Shown here piece after piece: positions 10,581-20,062 of a stretch of DNA of 64,000 nt; within the stretch, counting starts at the first letter, position 1; every line of letters starts with the position of its first letter. The position numbers were made by a program, and so were the translations under genes. Under the pieces are notes generated by a model that searched no databases, had not been told where the DNA came from, and worked only from the letters and a program-made list of their open reading frames with translations. The stretch spans positions 2,542,001 through 2,606,000 of the forward strand of contig OY969722.1 in the NCBI GenBank assembly GCA_963702165.1, in the 5' to 3' direction. Origin of the DNA: Terrimesophilobacter sp963702165 (GTDB taxonomy: Bacteria; Actinomycetota; Actinomycetes; Actinomycetales; Microbacteriaceae).

Positions 10581-10829
10581 CTAGACGGCTAGTGGCACCG
10601 CGTGGATCTCGTCAGCGGGGTGTCCAGTGCGCTCGTGAACGCGTCGGATGGCGTCGGCTGACGGGGATTCGGACAGGCAATAGACCAGTCCATCCTCCGG
10701 ATTCGCCCACGCCTGCTTGAAGTTCACACCCTCTTCGCCCTGGATGGCGAGGTCGGCTTCGTGCGCCGCCTTCAGCTCATCCGCCGTGATGCCAACCATG
10801 TTGTGGTGTACGTCCATGAACTCGGGCAT
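10581..10829 (-). CDS. DUF4242 / SCO4226-like nickel-binding family small protein
   Basis: An 82-residue cytosolic protein beginning MPEFMDVHHNMVGITADEL and containing KQAWANPEDGLVYCLSESPS and GHPADEIHAVPL, which match the DUF4242 family whose Streptomyces member SCO4226 binds nickel. The His pair in MDVHH is a candidate metal ligand. It is monocistronic and convergent with guaA. The cellular role is unclear. Confidence 0.85.
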   Translation of the reverse strand: MPEFMDVHHNMVGITADELKAAHEADLAIQGEEGVNFKQAWANPEDGLVYCLSESPSADAIRRVHERTGHPADEIHAVPLAV

Positions 10830-10962
10830 TGCGCTACCTCATCTCGTGCGAGCGGTATTTCTGCGCACAGTACGCTCGGCGAGGTGTGCCGTCAACGGGT
10901 TGTCGACTCATTCACGGCTCGCAGCGAAAGGGCGCGGAACCGGGCGAGCGCCGCTTAACGAC

Positions 10963-10994
10963 GCGAGCGCCGCTGAAATATCAGCGGCGCTCGC
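10963..10994. terminator. Perfect 14-bp hairpin between convergent-side genes
   Basis: GCGAGCGCCGCTGA at 10963-10976 pairs perfectly with 10981-10994 around a four-base AATA loop. It lies after the stop of the minus-strand Bax-inhibitor gene and upstream of the DUF4242 gene. It is a strong stem without a T-run. Confidence 0.65.
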
Positions 10995-11012
10995 ACAATT
11001 GGTCGGCGGTAG

Positions 11013-11813
11013 TTACTCGCGGAAGATCGCGATGAAGCGCAGGATCTCGAGGTACAGCCAGACGACCGTGACCATGATGCCGAATGCTGCGGTCCAGCCG
11101 TAGATGCGCGGCGCACCACGCTCGACGCCGGTCTTGATGTCCTCGAAGTTCATCACGAGCGAGTAGGCGGCGAGCAGGATCACGAACACGCCGAGGATCA
11201 GCCCGATCGGAATACCGAAGATCGGCTCGCTGCGCAGGCCGAACATGCCGTTGGTGGCGCCGGTCCACATGAGCACGATGTTGATGACTGAGAACGCCAG
11301 GTAGCCGAGCATCGCGATCATGAAGATCTTGGTGGCACGCTTGGTCGCGCGAACCTTGCCGCTCGCGAACAGTGCGAGCGTGATGCCGACGACGGCGAGC
11401 GTGCCGAGCACGGCCTGCGGCACGATGCCGTCGAAGAGGTCGGCGAACAGCACCGAGATGCCGCCGACGAACACGCCCTCGACCGCGGCGTAGCTCAACA
11501 CGAGCGCGGGGGACGGCTTCTTCTTGAAGATGTTGACCAGCGCGAGCGCGAAGCCCACCAGGGCCGCGGGCAGTGCAAGAACGGGCACGAACCAGCCGAC
11601 TGCTGCACCGGCGATAAGAATGGCGAAGCTCACGACCGTCTTGACGATCGTGTCCTCGTAGGTCATGCGGTCGGTCTCTACCGGTGTCGCCGCCGGGCGA
11701 CCGTACAGCTCGTCGAGCTGTTCTGCCGAGAAGTCCGGTGCTGCCGGTCGCGCGAGGGCCTTTGCCGCATTCTGGGTGAATGCCGGGGAGTTGTTGAATG
11801 CAGGGTTGGACAT
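11013..11813 (-). CDS. Bax inhibitor-1 / YccA family membrane protein
   Basis: A 266-residue protein with a hydrophilic N-terminus (MSNPAFNNSPAFTQNAAK) and seven probable membrane helices, ending WLYLEILRFIAIFRE. The long N-terminal extension and the DDY-like ELYGRPAATP segment are typical of actinobacterial members of this family. The molecular function is uncertain (ion leak or membrane-protein stress in relatives). ATG 11813 was chosen because a purine-rich AAGAGG precedes it; an ATG 39 bases further upstream adds an unlikely leader. Confidence 0.9.
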   Translation of the reverse strand: MSNPAFNNSPAFTQNAAKALARPAAPDFSAEQLDELYGRPAATPVETDRMTYEDTIVKTVVSFAILIAGAAVGWFVPVLALPAALVGFALALVNIFKKKPSPALVLSYAAVEGVFVGGISVLFADLFDGIVPQAVLGTLAVVGITLALFASGKVRATKRATKIFMIAMLGYLAFSVINIVLMWTGATNGMFGLRSEPIFGIPIGLILGVFVILLAAYSLVMNFEDIKTGVERGAPRIYGWTAAFGIMVTVVWLYLEILRFIAIFRE

Positions 11814-11853
11814 TTTTCCTCTTGCCGTGAAGTGGATGCGGTCAACAACCAAT

Positions 11854-12471
11854 CTACCGTGAGTGCATGCGGTTTCTACCGTTGATCACTGTGAGAGAAC
11901 GGCCAAGCCAGGCGGACGCGACCACAACGGCGCCAGCGATCGCGATCACGAGCGCGTTGTCTCCGTACTGAGGCAACGTTCCGGCGAGAACGGTGGCCGT
12001 GCCGATCGGCAGCACCAGGCTGAGGTAGCTCGGCCACGGGCGCTGCCGCACCAGGAACCATGCGGCCAGCGGGATCGCGAGGAAGTACGCAGAGCTGGCA
12101 CCGTTCAGCACCAGAACCGTCGCCAGACCGCTGGGCACGATCACGAGCGCACGGCGCCAGCCCGCCCCGGGCAGAATCGCCCACCCGGCGGCGTGGAGGG
12201 CGAATCCAATGCCGAGGAACGGGAGCGAATACGCGGAGGTCGCCTGCACGAGCAGGCCGCCTGCGAACAGCAGAACCAGCGCACCGACGTAGCGCGCGCG
12301 GTAGCTGCCCCAACGAAGCGGGAGGTTGGCGGTGGGCTCACGGCTCCCCGCATCCGGTGGCGTCGACGGCCTGATCGCGCCGGGGATGGCGGCCTTCGTC
12401 GGAGCACCGCAGTGCACGCAGTACTTCCAGCTGTCGTCCAGTTCCCGCCCGCAGCTGTTGCACCTCCCCAT
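11854..12471 (-). CDS. Zinc-ribbon membrane protein
   Basis: A 205-residue protein whose N-terminus is a short zinc ribbon (CNSCGRELDDSWKYCVHCG, four Cys in two CxxC pairs). A proline-rich linker follows, then about six hydrophobic segments. I do not recognise a specific function. Such ribbons often occur on small actinobacterial membrane proteins of unknown role. It diverges from the GDPD gene with only 44 bases between the two start codons. Confidence 0.75.
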   Translation of the reverse strand: MGRCNSCGRELDDSWKYCVHCGAPTKAAIPGAIRPSTPPDAGSREPTANLPLRWGSYRARYVGALVLLFAGGLLVQATSAYSLPFLGIGFALHAAGWAILPGAGWRRALVIVPSGLATVLVLNGASSAYFLAIPLAAWFLVRQRPWPSYLSLVLPIGTATVLAGTLPQYGDNALVIAIAGAVVVASAWLGRSLTVINGRNRMHSR

Positions 12472-12515
12472 ACGTTGCAGGGTACCAATTGCCCCGATCG
12501 CGTACCGTTGCCCCT

Positions 12516-13484
12516 GTGCGAAGCGACCGGCTGCCCCTCGTCATCGCGCATCGCGGCGCGAGCGGCTACCGGCCCGAGCACACGCGCGACGCGTATCTGC
12601 TTGCCATCGAGCTGGGGGCGGATGCGGTGGAGCCGGACCTCGTCGCGACGCGCGATGGCGTGCTGGTCATCCGGCATGAGAACGAGATCTCGGGCACAAC
12701 GGATGTCGCCGCGCACCCCGAGTTCGCCGACCGCCGGACCACCAAGGTCATCGACGGCAAGCGGCTGACCGGCTGGTTCACCGAGGACTTCACCTGGGCG
12801 GAGCTCGCAACGCTGCGCTCACGCGAGCGGTTGCCGCGCATCCGGAAAGCGAACGTCGCCTTCGACGGACAGCAGGGCGTGCTGCGCCTGAGCGACCTGC
12901 TTGCGGTGCTCGATGAGCAACAACGGCCGGTCGGGCTGGTCGCCGAGCTCAAGCACGCGACCCACTTCGCTTCGCTCGGTCTGCCGCTCGACAAGCTGCT
13001 GGTCGCCGAGCTCGGCGCGTGGGCGCGCGACGATCGGCTGACCATCGAGTCGTTCGAGACGACGGTGCTCGGCGAGCTGCGCGGACGCGGCGTCGACGCC
13101 CCGCTCGTCTTCCTGGTGGAGGCGACCGGATCTCCTGCCGACGAGGTCGCACTGCTCGGGAGCGCCGCACCGACCTACGCCGATCACCTCTCCGATGCCG
13201 GCCTAGATGCGCTGGCCGCCCAGGTTGACGGCATCAGCGTCGCGAAGAGCATCCTGTTCGAGTCGCCCACGCTGGTCGAACGCGCCCACGCGCGGTCCCT
13301 GCGCGTCTTCACCTGGACGCTGCGCGCCGAGAATCGCTACCTTGAACCACGCTTCCAGCTGGACGGCCCCGGCTTCGGCGACTGGATGTCCGAGTTCAAG
13401 CTGGTCATGCGCAGCGGTGTTGACGGGGTCTTCGCCGACCAGCCCGACCTGGCGATCACCGCTCGCACCAGTCTCATCGATTAG
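12516..13484 (+). CDS. Glycerophosphodiester phosphodiesterase family protein
   Basis: A 322-residue GDPD TIM-barrel enzyme, expected to hydrolyse glycerophosphodiesters to glycerol-3-phosphate and an alcohol. Catalytic signatures are IAHRGASGYRPEHT and GADAVEPDLVATRDGVLVIRHE, which supply the His and acidic metal ligands; GVDGVFADQPDLA is the C-terminal signature. No signal peptide is visible, so it is probably cytosolic. The GTG at 12516 follows TACCGT by seven bases, so the mRNA may be leaderless. The product would feed the substrate of glpD in the same window. Confidence 0.92.
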   Translation: MRSDRLPLVIAHRGASGYRPEHTRDAYLLAIELGADAVEPDLVATRDGVLVIRHENEISGTTDVAAHPEFADRRTTKVIDGKRLTGWFTEDFTWAELATLRSRERLPRIRKANVAFDGQQGVLRLSDLLAVLDEQQRPVGLVAELKHATHFASLGLPLDKLLVAELGAWARDDRLTIESFETTVLGELRGRGVDAPLVFLVEATGSPADEVALLGSAAPTYADHLSDAGLDALAAQVDGISVAKSILFESPTLVERAHARSLRVFTWTLRAENRYLEPRFQLDGPGFGDWMSEFKLVMRSGVDGVFADQPDLAITARTSLID

Positions 13485-13508
13485 CGGGCCCGGTTAAACA
13501 GGGGACTC

Positions 13509-13530
13509 CTGTCCCGGCGCCGCGGGACAG
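13509..13530 (+). terminator. GC-rich hairpin after the GDPD gene
   Basis: CTGTCCCG at 13509-13516 pairs with CGGGACAG at 13523-13530 around a six-base loop, 25 bases after the GDPD stop. It has no T-run. Confidence 0.5.
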
Positions 13531-13621
13531 CGCACTCTGGGGCAAGGGACTGCGCCTTCGCGAATGTTGTCGAGCGATCGAACGATCGCCACGGCCTGCC
13601 GTGCTCTCGACAAGGACGAAC

Positions 13622-15268
13622 GTGCATCCCACATCACACCCCCACCCGAAACGCAGGCGTGCCCTCCAAAGCGTCGGCGCATCCGTCATCGCTCTCTCGC
13701 TGAGCGTCCCGCTCGCTGCCGGTGCGATCACGCTCGGCTTCTCCTCGGCAGCGCAGGCAGCACCCGCGATCGCGGTCGAATCCCTCGACTTTCGGGCATT
13801 CGCCTCCACCGGCCAGTCAACCTTGCGCATCCAAGCCGACGTCATCGTGAATGGCGAGGCCCGCGCAGACCTGGACCCCTTGGCCGAGATTTACGGGCCG
13901 GATGGCTACTACGCGCAGGGCACACTCGTTCTGGCGGGCCCCGGCAGCACGATCAAGTACGCCGAGTTCGAGGATGTCCCGGACGGTCTCTACAGGATTC
14001 GGCTGACCGTCGAAATCGATGAGGTGCCCTATTACGAAGAGTTCTACGGAAGTGTTGCCGCCCCGGAAAGCGACGCCCCAGTCGTCTCCGCGTCGCTGAC
14101 ACCGACCGCAACCGCTTCGGGCTGGCACAACACGAGTACGACGCTGAACATCGATGCCTCTGATTCGGCGGCGGGTGTGCGCTACATCTACTACAGCATC
14201 GACAAGGGTCCGAGCATCCGGTCGGGGGTGAGCATCGACAACCGACACAGTGCGCGCGTCTCGCAGGTGTTCAGCACCGACGGCTTCCGCGAAGTCGACT
14301 TCTGGGCAGAGGACTGGCAGGGCAACATCAGCGAGTTGAAGGCGATCAGCTTCGAAATCGACATGACAGGGCCGGTCATCGACATCCAGAACCCGACGGA
14401 TGGCGACACGGTCTACATCGGTGACGAAGTCAACGCCTACTTCGACTGCAGCGACCTGGCATCCGGCATCGCCTCATGCGAGGGCACCGTCGCCTATGGC
14501 GAGAGCCTGCCGACCGACGTGGCAGGCGACTTCGAATTCACCGTCACAGCGCTCGACCGGGCGGGCAACATGTCGACCATGACGGTGAGGTACACCGTGC
14601 GAGACAGCGACGGCCCCCAGGTCACGATGCAGCCGGTCGGGGCGAACTCCGGCGGATGGCTGAACCGCGGCAGTTCGGTGCGTGTCTTCGCCGCGGACGC
14701 GAGCCGTGTTGCCTACCTCTACTGGAGCTACGAATCGCAGAGCGGTGACATCGTGCGCGGCGAAGCGTTTGGTGAGGAAGGGACCATCCAGTTCCCCGAG
14801 AGCGGCCAGTACCTGGTGTGGGCCGGCGCGATCGATGAGCACGAGAACGGCGAAGAGCCGGTGAGCGCTCGCTTCACCGTCGATGCCGATGACCCGGTCA
14901 TCTCGGTGTCGGTGCCACAGCCTGCCGGGCTGCTGCCCGGCGAGTACCTGCAGGGGCAGCGCCTCATCGCGGACTTCGACTGCACCGACGCGCTTTCCGG
15001 GATCGAGGATTGCGACGCGTCGGTCGCGAACGGCGAGCAGCTGCCAACCGATGAGCTCGGCGAGTTCGAGTTCACGGTGACCGCGACGGATGTCGCCGGC
15101 AACGAGGTCACGCGCGTCGTGTCCTACCGCGTTGTCGCATCCGGCGCGTCCCTCCCGGCGGTGCTCGCCCAGACCGGCGCCAACATGCTGCCTGGCCTGC
15201 TTGCCGCCGCTGCGGCCCTCCTGATCGGCGGCGTGCTGATGGGCATCCGCCGGTTCGCCCGGCGCTAA
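13622..15268 (+). CDS. LAQTG-anchored surface protein with Ig-like domains
   Basis: A 548-residue secreted protein. A twin-basic KRRR is followed by a hydrophobic signal peptide (IALSLSVPLAAGAITLGFSSAAQAA), then a beta-rich ectodomain. Two copies of an Ig-like module each end in a phrase of the form LPTDxxGxFEFTVTAxDxAGN. The C-terminus is LAQTGAN, a hydrophobic helix and RRFARR, a class E sortase signal. No catalytic motif was seen; adhesion or wall structure is likely but inferred. GTG 13622 was preferred because AAGGAC precedes it; GTG 13601 is the alternative. A long hairpin follows the stop. Confidence 0.82.
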   Translation: MHPTSHPHPKRRRALQSVGASVIALSLSVPLAAGAITLGFSSAAQAAPAIAVESLDFRAFASTGQSTLRIQADVIVNGEARADLDPLAEIYGPDGYYAQGTLVLAGPGSTIKYAEFEDVPDGLYRIRLTVEIDEVPYYEEFYGSVAAPESDAPVVSASLTPTATASGWHNTSTTLNIDASDSAAGVRYIYYSIDKGPSIRSGVSIDNRHSARVSQVFSTDGFREVDFWAEDWQGNISELKAISFEIDMTGPVIDIQNPTDGDTVYIGDEVNAYFDCSDLASGIASCEGTVAYGESLPTDVAGDFEFTVTALDRAGNMSTMTVRYTVRDSDGPQVTMQPVGANSGGWLNRGSSVRVFAADASRVAYLYWSYESQSGDIVRGEAFGEEGTIQFPESGQYLVWAGAIDEHENGEEPVSARFTVDADDPVISVSVPQPAGLLPGEYLQGQRLIADFDCTDALSGIEDCDASVANGEQLPTDELGEFEFTVTATDVAGNEVTRVVSYRVVASGASLPAVLAQTGANMLPGLLAAAAALLIGGVLMGIRRFARR

Positions 15269-15273
15269 CGGCC

Positions 15274-15329
15274 AGTTGCCCACTTCGGCTCCTATTTGTG
15301 CACGATGCTTAGGGCCGAAGTGGGCAACT
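15274..15329. terminator. Long intergenic hairpin, perfect 16-bp arms
   Basis: AGTTGCCCACTTCGGC at 15274-15289 pairs perfectly with 15314-15329 around a 24-base loop, six bases after the stop of the LAQTG protein gene. It resembles the hairpin at 7508-7563 in design but not in sequence. There is no T-run. Confidence 0.6.
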
Positions 15330-15424
15330 CGCGTTCTGGCGCCTGGGGCTGGCGGGCGGGGACCGGCTCAACCGGCGAGAGTCGGGCGCGGCCGGAGCGA
15401 GTCAGTCGCCCAGCCTAGAATTGG

Positions 15425-17854
15425 GTGGCAATGACCAACCTGCGCGAACTCGCCGACCACATCTCGCCCTTGCTGGAGGGACTCAACCCGCAGCAGCGCG
15501 AGGCCGTCGAGCATCGCGGGCCGGCGCTGCTGATCCTGGCGGGGGCCGGCTCCGGCAAGACCAGCGTGCTCACCCGCCGCATCGCCCACCTCATCGCATC
15601 ACGGGATGCCTGGCCCAGCCAGATCCTCGCCATCACGTTCACGAACAAGGCGGCCGGCGAGATGCGCGAGCGCGTGCAGTCGCTCGTCGGCGGAGCCGCA
15701 GACGGAATGTGGATCTCCACTTTCCACTCGGCGTGCGTGCGCATCCTGCGCCGGGAGGCGGAGAGCTTCGGCTACACCAAGAGCTTCACCATCTACGACT
15801 CGGCCGACTCGCGCGCGCTGATCAAGCGCATCATCAAGGATCTCGACGCCGACACCTTCGGCTTCACCGTCAGCCAGGTCGCCGGGCGCATCTCCAAACT
15901 CAAGAACGAACTGCAGGACATCGAGAGCTACGCGCGCGGCGCCAACTTCAGCGATCCTGCCGAAGCCATCTTCGTGGAGATGTTCCGCCGCTACACCGCG
16001 GAACTCACACGCGCCAACGCGTTCGACTTCGACGACCTCATCGCTCAGACGGTGTACCTGTTCCGCGCCTTCCCGCGGGTGGCCGCGCTCTACCAGCGCC
16101 GGTTCCGACATATTCTCGTCGACGAATATCAGGACACCAACCACGCGCAGTATTCGCTCATCCGGGAGCTGACCCGCCCGCCCGCCCCGGAGGATCTGGC
16201 CGGTGCCGTTGGTTTCGACGGTATGCCGCTTCAGGAATATGATCGCCCGCTGCCGCCTGCGTCACTCACCGTCGTCGGCGACTCCGACCAGTCGATCTAC
16301 GCGTTCCGCGGTGCGGACATCCGGAACATCGTCGAGTTCGAACGCGACTTCCCGCAGACGAAGGTGATCCTGCTCGAGCAGAACTACCGGTCGACGCAGA
16401 ACATCCTCAGCGCGGCCAACTCGGTGATTGCGAACAACTTCGACCGCAAGGACAAGAAGCTGTTCACCACGATCGGCGACGGCGAGAAGCTGATCGGATT
16501 CACCGGCTACAGCCAGCACGACGAAGCGCAGTTCATCGCCGATGAGATCACGACGTTGCGCGAAGCGGGGACCGATTACAAGGACATCGCCGTCTTCTAC
16601 CGCACCAACGCTCAAACCCGTGCGCTGGAAGAGATCTTCATCCGCTCGGCGATCCCGTACCGGGTGCTCGGTGGCACCAAGTTCTATGAGCGCGCCGAGA
16701 TCAAGGACGTGCTCGGCTACCTGATCGCGGTCGCCAACCCGGCGGACCCGATCGCGCTGCGTCGCATCCTGAACACTCCGAAGCGGGGAATCGGTCCGGC
16801 GACCGAGGCGGCGCTGCAGAGCCACGCCGATAAGGCGGGGATCACGCTGCGCGAGGCGTTGCGGTTCGCCGGCGACCTGGGGCTCGGGCCGAAAGTGACG
16901 TCGGCGATCATGGGTCTGTCCGCGATCCTCGACGAGGCGACCCACCTCGCCGACCCCGAAGGGTCGCGTTCACGCCCGGCGCCGGTGCCAGATGTGCTGG
17001 CGCTGCTGCTCGAGAAGACCGGGTACCTCGATGTTCTGCACAACAGCCGCGACCCGCAGGACGAGGCCCGCGCGGAGAACGTCGAAGAGCTGATGTCGGT
17101 CACGCGCGAGTTTCAGCGGAACAATCCGGATGGCACGCTCATCGACTTCCTCACCGAGGTCTCCCTCGTTGCCGCCGCGGATGAATTGGACGACTCCAGC
17201 GGGACGGTCTCGCTCATGACCCTGCACACCGCCAAGGGGTTGGAGTACGAGGTCGTGTTCCTGGCCGGCGTCGAGGAGGGGTTGCTGCCGCACCAGATGT
17301 CTGCGGGTGAACCTGGCGGCCCGGCCGAGGAGCGCCGCTTGTTCTATGTCGGCCTCACGCGCGCCAGGCGGCTGCTCTACCTGACGCTCGCGATGACCCG
17401 CGCCCAGTTCGGCGATGTCGCCGTGGCGATGCCGTCACGGTACCTGCAGGAGATTCCGCCGGAGCTCATCGACTGGCGGCAGTCGCCGGGGATGGCGACG
17501 TCACGCGGCGGAACGCAGCCGCGCGCGCTCAACGCGCGGCGCGGAGCGTTCGGCGCCGAGGGCATCGGCGGCTACGCGCTCGAATCATCCGGGCCTGGCG
17601 CAACGGCACGTGCACGGATGGCAGCTCGCGCCGAGAAGCCGAAGACGGAGTGGGCGAACCGGGTCACGGGCACGGTGCGCGACAACGGCGACCTGACCCT
17701 CGCGGTCGGCGATCGCATCCGGCACAGTGACTTCGGCGACGGCAAGGTGACCGCTGTCACGGGCAACGGACCGAAGTCGGTGGCCGAGGTCCAGTTCGAC
17801 ACCGCGGGCCGCAAGCGCCTGCTGATCAAGATCGCGCCGATCGAGAAGCTCTGA
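15425..17854 (+). CDS. pcrA: ATP-dependent DNA helicase PcrA/UvrD family
   Basis: An 809-residue SF1A 3'-5' helicase for nucleotide excision repair and removal of recombination intermediates. Helicase motifs appear in order: Walker A AGAGSGKTSVLTRRI, motif Ia TFTNKAAGEMR, motif II DEYQDTN, motif III GDSDQSIYAFRGAD, motif IV NYRSTQNI, motif V TLHTAKGLEYEVVFLAG and motif VI VGLTRARRLLYL. The C-terminal Tudor-like tail (GDRIRHSDFGDGKVTAVTG) marks PcrA. GTG 15425 or ATG 15431 may start the protein; TAGAAT just upstream suggests a very short leader. Its position ahead of sucCD is conserved in relatives. Confidence 0.95.
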   Translation: MAMTNLRELADHISPLLEGLNPQQREAVEHRGPALLILAGAGSGKTSVLTRRIAHLIASRDAWPSQILAITFTNKAAGEMRERVQSLVGGAADGMWISTFHSACVRILRREAESFGYTKSFTIYDSADSRALIKRIIKDLDADTFGFTVSQVAGRISKLKNELQDIESYARGANFSDPAEAIFVEMFRRYTAELTRANAFDFDDLIAQTVYLFRAFPRVAALYQRRFRHILVDEYQDTNHAQYSLIRELTRPPAPEDLAGAVGFDGMPLQEYDRPLPPASLTVVGDSDQSIYAFRGADIRNIVEFERDFPQTKVILLEQNYRSTQNILSAANSVIANNFDRKDKKLFTTIGDGEKLIGFTGYSQHDEAQFIADEITTLREAGTDYKDIAVFYRTNAQTRALEEIFIRSAIPYRVLGGTKFYERAEIKDVLGYLIAVANPADPIALRRILNTPKRGIGPATEAALQSHADKAGITLREALRFAGDLGLGPKVTSAIMGLSAILDEATHLADPEGSRSRPAPVPDVLALLLEKTGYLDVLHNSRDPQDEARAENVEELMSVTREFQRNNPDGTLIDFLTEVSLVAAADELDDSSGTVSLMTLHTAKGLEYEVVFLAGVEEGLLPHQMSAGEPGGPAEERRLFYVGLTRARRLLYLTLAMTRAQFGDVAVAMPSRYLQEIPPELIDWRQSPGMATSRGGTQPRALNARRGAFGAEGIGGYALESSGPGATARARMAARAEKPKTEWANRVTGTVRDNGDLTLAVGDRIRHSDFGDGKVTAVTGNGPKSVAEVQFDTAGRKRLLIKIAPIEKL

Positions 17855-17944
17855 CCCTTTTCCCCGAGGAGTCGAAAGGTCGGCCTCCCGGGTGGCGGGC
17901 CGATTGAGATCCGGCGGGTCGCGCCGTCGGCAACCGGCGAGACT

Positions 17945-18664
17945 TCAGAGCACAAGCGTGCCGAAGATGGTGCCGATCACGTAGGTCAGTGCGAGTGCGA
18001 GCGCCCCGCCGAGCACGACACGCAGCATCGGCTTCAGGATGCGGGAGCTCCCTAACCAGGCGCTGACCGAGCCGGTCAGGGCCAGAGCGATAAGCGTGGA
18101 GATCGCGAGCGCGGGCAGGCGCGCCGCCTCCGGAGCGAGCAGCACCGCAAGAAGCGGCAACGCCGCACCAATAGTGAAGGCGATGGCGGACGCGATCGCC
18201 GCATGCCAGGGGTTGGTCACCTCGTCCTCGCTGATGTTCAGCTCGATCTCGAGGTGAGCGCGCAACGCGTCATGAGCCGTCAGCTCCTTGGCGACCACGC
18301 GCGCCGTCTCTTGCGAGAGACCGCGCCGGTGGTACAGCTCCTGCAGCTCCCTCAACTCGCCGTCAGGATCGTCGCGGAGTTCGCGACGCTCCAAGTCGAT
18401 CGCTGCCAATTCGGTGTCTCGCTGCGTGCTCACGGATACGTACTCGCCCGCGGCCATCGATACCGCACCGCCGATCAGCCCGGCAACGCCCGCGGTCAGG
18501 ATCGGTGCGAGCTGCGGGGTCGCCGCCGCGACACCCACCACGAGCGAAGCGGTGGACACGATCCCGTCGTTTGCGCCGAGCACACCAGCGCGGAGCCAAT
18601 TGAGCCGTGACGCAAGACCACCGGCGCTGTGCGGTTCGGGGCGCTTCGAATGGCTGTTGCTCAT
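17945..18664 (-). CDS. VIT family (VIT1/CCC1) metal transporter
   Basis: A 239-residue membrane protein of the VIT1/CCC1 family, which exports or stores Fe2+ or Mn2+. WLRAGVLGANDGIVSTASLVVGVAAA and GAVSMAAGEYVSVSTQRD are the two family signatures. A cytoplasmic helical, acidic metal-binding segment (ELYHRRGLSQETARVVAKEL) follows, then three C-terminal helices. It is convergent with pcrA. A second VIT1 relative with an extra N-terminal domain is at 62.5 kb. Confidence 0.9.
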   Translation of the reverse strand: MSNSHSKRPEPHSAGGLASRLNWLRAGVLGANDGIVSTASLVVGVAAATPQLAPILTAGVAGLIGGAVSMAAGEYVSVSTQRDTELAAIDLERRELRDDPDGELRELQELYHRRGLSQETARVVAKELTAHDALRAHLEIELNISEDEVTNPWHAAIASAIAFTIGAALPLLAVLLAPEAARLPALAISTLIALALTGSVSAWLGSSRILKPMLRVVLGGALALALTYVIGTIFGTLVL

Positions 18665-18867
18665 GGCCCATTCTGATCACAGCCGACCGCGCGCGCCACG
18701 CGTGGAAACATCGGCCGTTCTTAACCGGGCCTCCATGGCCGGCTCGGGGAAACCCTGCATTTCCACGAGGTAGGCTCTTCGATGGCCCGATTGTCTCGAC
18801 GTCAAACAATGTGCGCGCTGGCAAGTGGCCGATTCTGCTCCTCGACTTCACGCATTGGACTAAGACT

Positions 18868-20031
18868 GTGGATCTTTTCGAGTACCAGGCCCGTGACCTC
18901 TTTGAGGCCTACGGCGTTCCTGTGCTGGCTGGCCTTGTGGCCGACACCCCCGAAGAAGCGAAGGCGGCGGCCGAGAAAATCGGTGGCACCGTTGTCGTGA
19001 AGGCTCAGGTGAAGACCGGTGGCCGCGGCAAGGCGGGCGGCGTCAAGGTCGTCCACAACCCGGATGAGGCGTTCGAGGCGGCGCAGCAGATCCTCGGCCT
19101 CGACATCAAGGGCCACATCGTCAAGCGCGTGATGATCGCCGCCGGTGCTGCGATCGACCGCGAGTTCTACTTCTCGGTGCTGCTCGACCGCGCCAACCGC
19201 TCCTACCTCTCACTCGCGAGCGTCGAGGGCGGCATGGAGATCGAGCAGCTTGCGGTTGAGAAGCCCGAGGCGCTCGCGCGCATCGAGGTGAACCCGCTCG
19301 AGGGCATCAACGAGGCCAAGGCGAAGGAGATCGCATCCGCCGCAGGCTTCCCCGACGAGCTGACGGACAAGGTCGCCGACGTGTTCGTCAAGCTGTTCGA
19401 GGTCTACAAGAACGAGGACGCGACTCTCGTCGAGGTCAACCCGCTGGTGCTCACCAAGGACGGCGAGATCATCGCCCTCGACGGCAAGGTGACCCTGGAC
19501 GACAACGCGTCCTTCCGCCACCCCAAGCACGAGCTGCTCGAGGATGCGTCGTCGGCCGACCCGCTCGAGGCGAAGGCCAAGGAGAACGACCTCAACTACG
19601 TGAAGCTCGACGGTGAGGTCGGTGTCATCGGAAACGGTGCAGGGCTCGTCATGTCGACGCTCGATGTCGTCGCCTACGCGGGCGAGAAGCACGGCGGCGT
19701 GAAGCCGGCCAACTTCCTCGACATCGGCGGTGGCGCATCCGCTGAGGTCATGGCAGCCGGCCTCGACGTCATCCTGGGCGACCCGCAGGTCAAGAGCGTT
19801 TTTGTCAACGTCTTCGGCGGCATCACCGCATGCGACGCCGTCGCCAAGGGCATCGTCGGCGCACTCGCCGAGCTCGGCGCGTCCGCGAACAAGCCGCTCG
19901 TTGTTCGTCTCGACGGCAACAAGGTCGAAGAGGGCCGCGCCATCCTGCGGGATGCGAACCACCCGCTGGTCACCCTCGCCGCGAACATGGACGAAGGCGC
20001 CGACAAGGCCGCCGAGCTGGCCAACGCCTGA
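18868..20031 (+). CDS. sucC: Succinyl-CoA synthetase (ADP-forming) beta subunit
   Basis: The beta subunit of the TCA-cycle enzyme that interconverts succinyl-CoA and succinate with ATP synthesis. The 387-residue protein starts MDLFEYQARDLFEAYGVPV and has the ATP-grasp motif VVKAQVKTGGRGKAGGVK. The CoA-ligase part has GNGAGLVMSTLD and NVFGGITACD. The GTG start gives the usual length; further in-frame upstream codons have no homology to the family. sucD follows after 31 bases. Confidence 0.96.
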   Translation: MDLFEYQARDLFEAYGVPVLAGLVADTPEEAKAAAEKIGGTVVVKAQVKTGGRGKAGGVKVVHNPDEAFEAAQQILGLDIKGHIVKRVMIAAGAAIDREFYFSVLLDRANRSYLSLASVEGGMEIEQLAVEKPEALARIEVNPLEGINEAKAKEIASAAGFPDELTDKVADVFVKLFEVYKNEDATLVEVNPLVLTKDGEIIALDGKVTLDDNASFRHPKHELLEDASSADPLEAKAKENDLNYVKLDGEVGVIGNGAGLVMSTLDVVAYAGEKHGGVKPANFLDIGGGASAEVMAAGLDVILGDPQVKSVFVNVFGGITACDAVAKGIVGALAELGASANKPLVVRLDGNKVEEGRAILRDANHPLVTLAANMDEGADKAAELANA

Positions 20032-20062
20032 ACTAAGAGACTGAAGAGCTAGGAAAAAAAGA

